Source: Deltaproteobacteria bacterium (GTDB taxonomy: Bacteria > Myxococcota_A > Polyangia > Polyangiales > JAFGIB01). Taken from it: a DNA stretch of 37,115 nt. This document shows positions 31,876 through 37,115 of the stretch, piece by piece. The first letter of the stretch is position 1; each line of letters opens with the position of its first letter. The DNA lies in NCBI GenBank assembly GCA_016929805.1, contig JAFGIB010000204.1, forward strand, positions 1 to 37,115, read 5' to 3'. The position numbers and the translations under genes are program-made. The notes beneath the pieces are model-generated. The model had not been told where the DNA came from and did no database searches. It saw only the letters and a list, made by a program, of their open reading frames with translations.

Positions 31876-33981
31876 TCAATCCAACTCATACAGCAACAAC
31901 CTCATCGAACGTGGGCCTAGACTCGCGTACGCTCCCTGCAAAGGGCGCGGATTGCGCTCGGAGCTGAGCGCATCGGTCCACCTTCCTTTGAGCGAAAACC
32001 GCGGCAGCGCGAATCCAACCTCGTGGTCCTCGGCGTTGAGCAGTAGAAAGAAGGAAAATGGTTCCGCGCTCCCGTCGGAGGTCGCGCGGCCGCCCGCCGA
32101 GCCGCCGCTCAGCAATACGCCCAACACGCGACGCTTGGGGTCGCGCCACTCTTTTTCCGTCATTTCACTGCCGACCGGCCTGAGCCAGGCCAGGTCTTTT
32201 TCGCCGGTGGAGGGTATCTTTTCCCCGGAAAAAAAATCTTGCCGGAGAAAGAAAGCACAGCGGCGGCGAATCGCGAACAGCCTGCGAACGAAGTCGAGCA
32301 GACTTTGCCGGTCGGCTTCCAGATGCCAGTCGACCCAGCTCAGCTCGTTGTCCTGACAATAGGCGTTATTATTTCCCCTTTGCGTTCTTCCCATCTCGTC
32401 ACCCTGAAGGATCATCGGCACGCCGTGTGAGAACGCGAGCGTGGCCAGGAAATTTTTAACCATTTGGTCACGAGATCGATCGATCTCCGGATCGTCCGTC
32501 GGCCCTTCTCGGCCGAAGTTGCGGCTGAGGTTGTCGTTCCGACCGTCGCGGTTCTGTTCTTTGTTGGCCTCGTTGTGTTTCTCGTTGTAGCTCACTAGGT
32601 CCCGCAGCGTAAACCCGTCGTGGCAAGTGATGTAGTTGATGCCCGCCTGGGCTTTTTTGCCCTGCGACTCGAATAGGTCGCTGCTTCCCGAAATTCGCGT
32701 TGCCAGCTCGCCGACTTGACCCGGGTCGCCCCGCCAGAAGCGCCGCACAGCGTCCCGGTACTTGTCGTTCCACTCGCTCATGCCCCGCGGCATTCTACCC
32801 AGGCAATACCCATTCGGCCCGAGGTCCCAGGGCTCGGCGATCAACTTAACGCGAGACAAAATCGGGTCTTGAACCAGCGAGGCAAAGAGATTTTCCTGAC
32901 TGACCTTTCCGCTCTGATCGCGCGTTAAGGTGTTCGCTAGGTCGAACCGGAAACCGTCGACGTGCATCTCCTCTACCCAATAGCGGAGGCTATCGGCGAT
33001 CAAACGTTGAACCCGCGGGTGAGCGGCGTTCAGCGTGTTGCCGCATCCCGTGTAGTTCACGTATTTAGAAAGGTCGTCGGGGTCGAGCCGGTAGTAGACC
33101 GAATTGTCGAGGCCTCGCAGAAAGAGCGTAGGTCCGTAACGGTCGCTCTCTCCCGTATGGTTATAAACCACGTCGAGGATCACCTCGATGCCGGCCTTAT
33201 GGAGCTGTCGCACCATGGTCTTGAACTCGAAGACCTCCTGGCCCTTAGCACAAGAGAAACGATCGTCCGGGGCGAAAAAGCCTACGGTGTTGTACCCCCA
33301 GTAGTTGGTCAGTCCGAGATCGGTAAGGCGGCGTTCGTTTACGGACTTGTGGACCGGTAAAAGCTCTACCGCGGTCACGCCGATGTCGCGTAGATGGTCG
33401 ATCGTCGGCTGGCTGCACAGTCCCAAATAAGTTCCCCTGAGCTCTTGCGGCAACCCCGGATGTCTCTTCGTCAATCCTTTGACATGGCATTCGTAGATAA
33501 CAGTCCGTTCCCAGGGAACGCGGGGCGGCGAGTCGTTCTGCCAATCGAATCTCGAATCGACGATGATCGCGCGAGGGGCAAAGGGGGCGCTATCCTTGTG
33601 GTTGGCAGAAAGCTCGATATTTTTGCGCGTCGGGTCATAGTCCAAAAGCGCATCGTTCCACCCTCGGGGACCGGATACGGCTTTAGCATAAGGATCGAGC
33701 AGCAGTTTGGTCGGATTGAAGCGATGGCCGTCTCGCGGCCGAAACGGGCCGTAGGCCCGAAAGCCATACGCGCGTCCCGGCCCTACCCCGGGTAGATAGC
33801 AGCTCCAAACCTCGGATTCGGACCTGGCGAGGTGAACGCGCTTTGACTCCCGAGCGCTTTGTGTCGAGTCAAACAAGCAGAGATCAACGGCCTCGGCGTG
33901 TGAGGAAAAAACCGCGAAGTTGGTCCCTATTCCATCCCAAATCGCGCCTAACTGGTTTGCTTTTCCATATTCCACTCGCAT
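31876..33981 (-). CDS. glgX: Glycogen debranching enzyme GlgX
   Basis: A GH13 isoamylase-type enzyme cutting alpha-1,6 branches of phosphorylase-trimmed glycogen, in the cytosol. It has an N-terminal CBM48-like beta-sandwich (GTNFAVFSSHAEAVDLCLFD), DVVYNHTGE, nucleophile Asp347 in VDGFRFDLANT, acid Glu383 in IAEPWDLG, and Asp455 in ITCHDGFTLRDL. The 701-residue length is usual for GlgX/TreX. GGAG lies 8 nt before the ATG at 33981. It is divergent from glgP, its functional partner, and upstream of the nucleosidase/SPL pair on the same strand. Confidence 0.95.
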   Translation of the reverse strand: MRVEYGKANQLGAIWDGIGTNFAVFSSHAEAVDLCLFDSTQSARESKRVHLARSESEVWSCYLPGVGPGRAYGFRAYGPFRPRDGHRFNPTKLLLDPYAKAVSGPRGWNDALLDYDPTRKNIELSANHKDSAPFAPRAIIVDSRFDWQNDSPPRVPWERTVIYECHVKGLTKRHPGLPQELRGTYLGLCSQPTIDHLRDIGVTAVELLPVHKSVNERRLTDLGLTNYWGYNTVGFFAPDDRFSCAKGQEVFEFKTMVRQLHKAGIEVILDVVYNHTGESDRYGPTLFLRGLDNSVYYRLDPDDLSKYVNYTGCGNTLNAAHPRVQRLIADSLRYWVEEMHVDGFRFDLANTLTRDQSGKVSQENLFASLVQDPILSRVKLIAEPWDLGPNGYCLGRMPRGMSEWNDKYRDAVRRFWRGDPGQVGELATRISGSSDLFESQGKKAQAGINYITCHDGFTLRDLVSYNEKHNEANKEQNRDGRNDNLSRNFGREGPTDDPEIDRSRDQMVKNFLATLAFSHGVPMILQGDEMGRTQRGNNNAYCQDNELSWVDWHLEADRQSLLDFVRRLFAIRRRCAFFLRQDFFSGEKIPSTGEKDLAWLRPVGSEMTEKEWRDPKRRVLGVLLSGGSAGGRATSDGSAEPFSFFLLLNAEDHEVGFALPRFSLKGRWTDALSSERNPRPLQGAYASLGPRSMRLLLYELD

Positions 33982-34048
33982 CTAGTCTACTCCTACTGTT
34001 GATCTCGCGGCCGGAGTATAGAATAAGGCGGCGATAAAAATAAGGACA

Positions 34049-34200
34049 ACCGTTCAGGGGGTCCGCTGAATGGTTACAACGGCGGCTAAGTTATCCCGGA
34101 CGCCCGGAACCCGCTTTAAAACTGCGTTTCACCTGAATCGGTTGAATACTCCGCGGGCCGGCGGGCGCGCTCAAATCCAAGGGCGAGTCGGTGGCCGCCG
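34049..34200 (+). repeat. R1 dispersed repeat, copy 4 (degenerate)
   Basis: It begins ACCGTTCAGGGGGTCC and follows R1 copy 2 with many substitutions: TTATCCCGGACGCCCGGAAC near the left, GGCGGGCGCGCTCAAATCC and GGGCGAGTCGGTGGCCGCCG near the right. The terminal right repeat is lost. It lies in the glgX/glgP divergent gap and is the oldest-looking copy here. Confidence 0.7.
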
Positions 34201-34255
34201 TTTCTGGAACGTGAACGACAAAAAATACTTTACAAGCTCGATAATCGGCTGGCGA

Positions 34256-34376
34256 ACCTTAGGCGTTGCAAAAAGCGTCGAGCGGAAACGCGAAAAAAGT
34301 TCCGCGCGCCCTTGGTTCGCGCGATTTTTCGCGAGCGAAGCGCTTTACGCCGACGTATTTTTTGCAACGTTAGGGT
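34256..34376 (-). repeat. R2 palindromic element, copy D (short form, reversed)
   Basis: Ends ACCTTAGGCGTTGCAAAAAG and ATTTTTTGCAACGTTAGGGT. Relative to the full copy it is in reverse orientation and lacks the centre. Its right end is only 17 bp from the glgP start codon, so any glgP promoter must lie in or upstream of the repeat, and its T-run hairpin would be read before glgP. Confidence 0.85.
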
Positions 34377-34393
34377 AAACTAGGCGCGATGCT

Positions 34394-36928
34394 ATGACTT
34401 ACCGCAAGACACCCCTAGTTGACCTCTCTCCTTCGACCAACGCGCTTCAAGGGATGGACAAGCGCTCGCTTCAAGAGTGCTTTGTCAACCACATGGAGTT
34501 CTCCCTTGCCAAGGACGAATACACGGCGACGCCGCGCGATTGCTGCGTAAGCCTCGCGTTGCTGTTGCGAGACCGCATGTTCGAGCGCTGGATCGAAACC
34601 CAGCAGACCTATTATAGACAGGATATAAAGCGCGTTTACTACCTATCGCTTGAGTTTCTTCTGGGACGTACGATCGGCAATGCGCTGATCAATCTCGACC
34701 TATGCGAGACGGCGCGCGACGCCCTCGACGAATTGGGTTATGACCTCGAAGATCTCGCCGAGGTCGAGTTCGACGCCGGCTTGGGCAATGGCGGGCTTGG
34801 TCGACTGGCCGCTTGCTTTTTGGACTCGATGGCGACGCTTGGGTTGCCGGGCAGCGGCTACGGCTTGCGGTACGAATACGGTATCTTCACTCAACATATT
34901 CAGAACGGTTGTCAGGTGGAAACACCGGACAACTGGCTGCGCTACGGCAATCCATGGGAGATCGGCCGCCCGGAATACCTCTACCCGGTTCGCTTCTACG
35001 GCCGGGTTCAGCAGATAGTAGACGACCAGGGCCGGCTTCAGTACCGCTGGGTGGATACGAAAGATGTCATGGCCATGGCTTATGACACCCCCATCCCTGG
35101 ATACCGCAATGATACGGTCAACACCCTGCGACTATGGTCCGCGAAATCCACGCGCGAATTCGATCTCGAGCTATTCAACTACGGGGACTACGAGAAGGCG
35201 GTTGAGGATAAGAGCCTCAGCGAGACGATCACGCGCGTGCTCTACCCGAACGACAACTTCTTCGTGGGACGCGAGCTCAGGTTGAAACAGCAATACTTTT
35301 TTGTCTCCGCCTCGCTGAAGGACATTCTGCGTCGCTATCGAAAGCAACACGCGACCTTCGATGCCTTCGCGAGCAAGCAGGCCATTCAACTTAACGACAC
35401 CCATCCGGCCCTGGCCATTCCCGAGCTTATGCGCCTATTGATAGATAATGAGGGGTTGGGATGGGATGAGGCGTGGAGAATTACGGTAGATACCTTCGCG
35501 TATACCAATCATACGGTGCTGCCCGAGGCTTTGGAACAGTGGCGCGTGGCTTTGATAGAGAACGTTCTGCCCAGACACATGCAGATTATTTACGAGATCA
35601 ACCATCGCTTTCTGACTTGTGTGCGCGAGCGTTATCCCGGTGACGATGACCGAGTCACAAGGATGTCGATCATCGAGGAAGGTGAGGAAAAACGCGTTCG
35701 TATGGCCCATCTCGCCATCGTCGGAAGCCACGCGGTCAACGGGGTAGCTGCGTTACACACGCGGATTCTTCAGCACGAGGTGTTTGAGGACTTTTTCGAA
35801 CTGTGGCCCGAGCGCTTCAGCAACAAGACCAACGGCATCACGCCGCGTCGCTGGCTTAAGCAGTGTAATCCAGGACTAGCCGCTCTGATCACCTCCGAGA
35901 TCGGCGACCGATGGGTTACGGACCTAACGGAGCTGGAAAAGCTCGTGCCCTTGGCCGAGGACAGTCGTTTTAGGATTAAGTGGCAACGCTGCAAACAGCA
36001 GAACAAGGAGAGATTGGCTCGATACATAAACAAAACCTTTCCGGCTCAGCTTAAGCTCGACTCATTGTTTGACTGCCAAGTCAAACGCATGCACGAATAC
36101 AAACGACAACTGCTTAACGCGCTCCACGTGATCACGCTTTACCACCGGATCAAGGACCATCCGCTAAGCGATTTTGTCCCGAGAACCGTGGTTTTCGGCG
36201 GCAAAGCCGCTCCGGGATATAAGCAGGCTAAGACCATTATCGAGCTTATCAACGCCGTCGCCGAGGTGGTGAATAACGACCGGGAAATCGGCGACCGCCT
36301 GAAGGTGATTTTTATCGCCAACTACGGAGTCTCGCTGGCGGAAAAGATCATTCCCGCGGCGGATCTCTCGGAGCAGATATCCACGGCGGGCATGGAGGCG
36401 TCCGGCACGGGAAATATGAAGTTCGCCCTCAACGGCGCGCTGACTATCGGAACGCTGGACGGAGCGAATATCGAGATCAAACAGGAAGTCGGGGATGAAA
36501 ACATCTTTATCTTCGGCTTGACGGCCGACGAGGTTAAGGAGCTCAGGATCAAGGGATATAACCCCTGGGATTATTACCACGGCAATGCGGAGCTCAGGCG
36601 CGCGATCGACGCCGTCGCCTCCGGATTCTTTTCGCCGTCGAAACCGGACTATTTCCGACCCCTGATCGATTCGCTCTTGAACCACGGCGACCACTTCATG
36701 GTATTGGCCGATTTCGCCTCCTACATCGCGTGTCAGGAGCGTGTAAGCGCGGCTTTTCTCGATCGCGCGAATTGGACCCGCGCTTCGATCCTCAACTGCG
36801 CTCATATGGGCATGTTCTCCAGCGACCGAACCATACGCGAATACGCGCAGGATATTTGGAACGTCCATCCGGTTTCGGTCCAACTCAAAGCGAGCAAGAC
36901 CATTCGCCCTTCGAGCTCAAAAGGGTAG
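34394..36928 (+). CDS. glgP: Glycogen/starch phosphorylase GlgP
   Basis: It releases glucose-1-phosphate from the ends of glycogen chains, using pyridoxal phosphate bound to Lys676 in [19 protein letters not shown], the family signature. Other conserved blocks are [52 protein letters not shown] and [16 protein letters not shown]. The length of 844 is normal and no part is missing. The ATG at 34394 has AGG 9 nt upstream; the Met 20 codons later is a less likely start. It is divergent from glgX. Confidence 0.97.
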   Translation: MTYRKTPLVDLSPSTNALQGMDKRSLQECFVNHMEFSLAKDEYTATPRDCCVSLALLLRDRMFERWIETQQTYYRQDIKRVYYLSLEFLLGRTIGNALINLDLCETARDALDELGYDLEDLAEVEFDAGLGNGGLGRLAACFLDSMATLGLPGSGYGLRYEYGIFTQHIQNGCQVETPDNWLRYGNPWEIGRPEYLYPVRFYGRVQQIVDDQGRLQYRWVDTKDVMAMAYDTPIPGYRNDTVNTLRLWSAKSTREFDLELFNYGDYEKAVEDKSLSETITRVLYPNDNFFVGRELRLKQQYFFVSASLKDILRRYRKQHATFDAFASKQAIQLNDTHPALAIPELMRLLIDNEGLGWDEAWRITVDTFAYTNHTVLPEALEQWRVALIENVLPRHMQIIYEINHRFLTCVRERYPGDDDRVTRMSIIEEGEEKRVRMAHLAIVGSHAVNGVAALHTRILQHEVFEDFFELWPERFSNKTNGITPRRWLKQCNPGLAALITSEIGDRWVTDLTELEKLVPLAEDSRFRIKWQRCKQQNKERLARYINKTFPAQLKLDSLFDCQVKRMHEYKRQLLNALHVITLYHRIKDHPLSDFVPRTVVFGGKAAPGYKQAKTIIELINAVAEVVNNDREIGDRLKVIFIANYGVSLAEKIIPAADLSEQISTAGMEASGTGNMKFALNGALTIGTLDGANIEIKQEVGDENIFIFGLTADEVKELRIKGYNPWDYYHGNAELRRAIDAVASGFFSPSKPDYFRPLIDSLLNHGDHFMVLADFASYIACQERVSAAFLDRANWTRASILNCAHMGMFSSDRTIREYAQDIWNVHPVSVQLKASKTIRPSSSKG

Positions 36929-36988
36929 TCTCGCGCTCGATCGGTCGCTTATAAAGACACTGTTAGCCGCGGTTCAAATGACATCGAC

Positions 36989-37115
36989 CGAAGCGGTTTA
37001 CGCCGGCGGAGAGTTCTATGTTGCAATCACCTTAACGTTGCAAAAACTCCGTCGGCGTAAACCGCTTTCGCTCGCGAAAAATAGCGCGAACTAAGGGCGT
37101 GCTCACTTTTTTTGA
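36989..37115 (+). repeat. R2 palindromic element, copy E (cut by window end) with adjoining remnant
   Basis: From 37029 it matches copy B base for base over most of the visible 87 bases: ACCTTAACGTTGCAAAAACT, then CGTCGGCGTAAACCG and AGCGCGAACTAAGGGCG. At 36989-37026 a piece like an R2 right arm (AAGCGGTTTACGCCG, TGTTGCAA) abuts it. It lies about 100 bp downstream of glgP. Confidence 0.85.

Overview
The window looks like chromosome from a myxobacterium-like organism (Myxococcota or a related former-deltaproteobacterial lineage). This is inferred from gene types, not from a marker gene: a kinase-AAA-TPR signalling giant, lipoproteins with Gly-rich or Cys-rich Myxococcota-style modules, a small C-x-C-rich protein of a kind common in Polyangia and Bradymonadia, and a FAAL-PKS/NRPS locus. 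No rRNA, tRNA, CRISPR array, transposase or phage gene was seen.

Layout. 0.2-5.7 kb: a tandem-domain ThyX-like protein (-), a zinc-finger/Yip1-like membrane protein (+) and a Lys-rich/ankyrin/acidic protein (-). 5.7-7.4 kb: a gene-poor stretch holding two mobile palindromic repeats. 7.4-12.7 kb: a 1.26-kaa Ser/Thr kinase-AAA protein (+) facing a lipoprotein alpha/beta hydrolase (-). 13-23.6 kb: two giant divergent genes that read as one assembly line, FAAL-ACP-KS-AT on the + strand and DH-ACP-C-A-PCP-TE on the - strand. 24-28 kb: a Cys-rich lipoprotein, a B12-type radical SAM protein, a GT4 glycosyltransferase and a frameshifted gene remnant. 28-31.8 kb: a Fic protein overlapping a small Cys-rich gene, then an SPL-like radical SAM / nucleoside-phosphorylase pair. 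31.9-36.9 kb: glgX and glgP, divergent, for glycogen breakdown.

The most striking biology is the assembly line. Every chain-extension centre of the polyketide module appears dead: KS second His is Ser, the AT nucleophile Ser is Gly and its middle is deleted, and both DH catalytic residues are replaced. The FAAL, both ACPs, C, A, PCP and TE keep their key residues. The simplest reading is a former lipopeptide-polyketide line that now relays a fatty acyl group straight to an amino acid, with a proline-like A-domain code, to give an N-acyl amino acid. The divergent promoter region carries a perfect 14-bp palindrome.

The second theme is dispersed repeats. Family R1 (TIR GTTCAGGGG, 4 copies) includes one copy read in frame inside the FAAL-PKS gene. 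Family R2 (TIR ACCTTAACGTTGCAAAAA, 5 copies) is a long palindrome with A-runs and T-runs at its arms. Three copies sit exactly between convergent gene ends, two of these supply a stop codon to a neighbouring gene, and one has the form of a bidirectional intrinsic terminator. A third element (7157-7241) is a single copy here.
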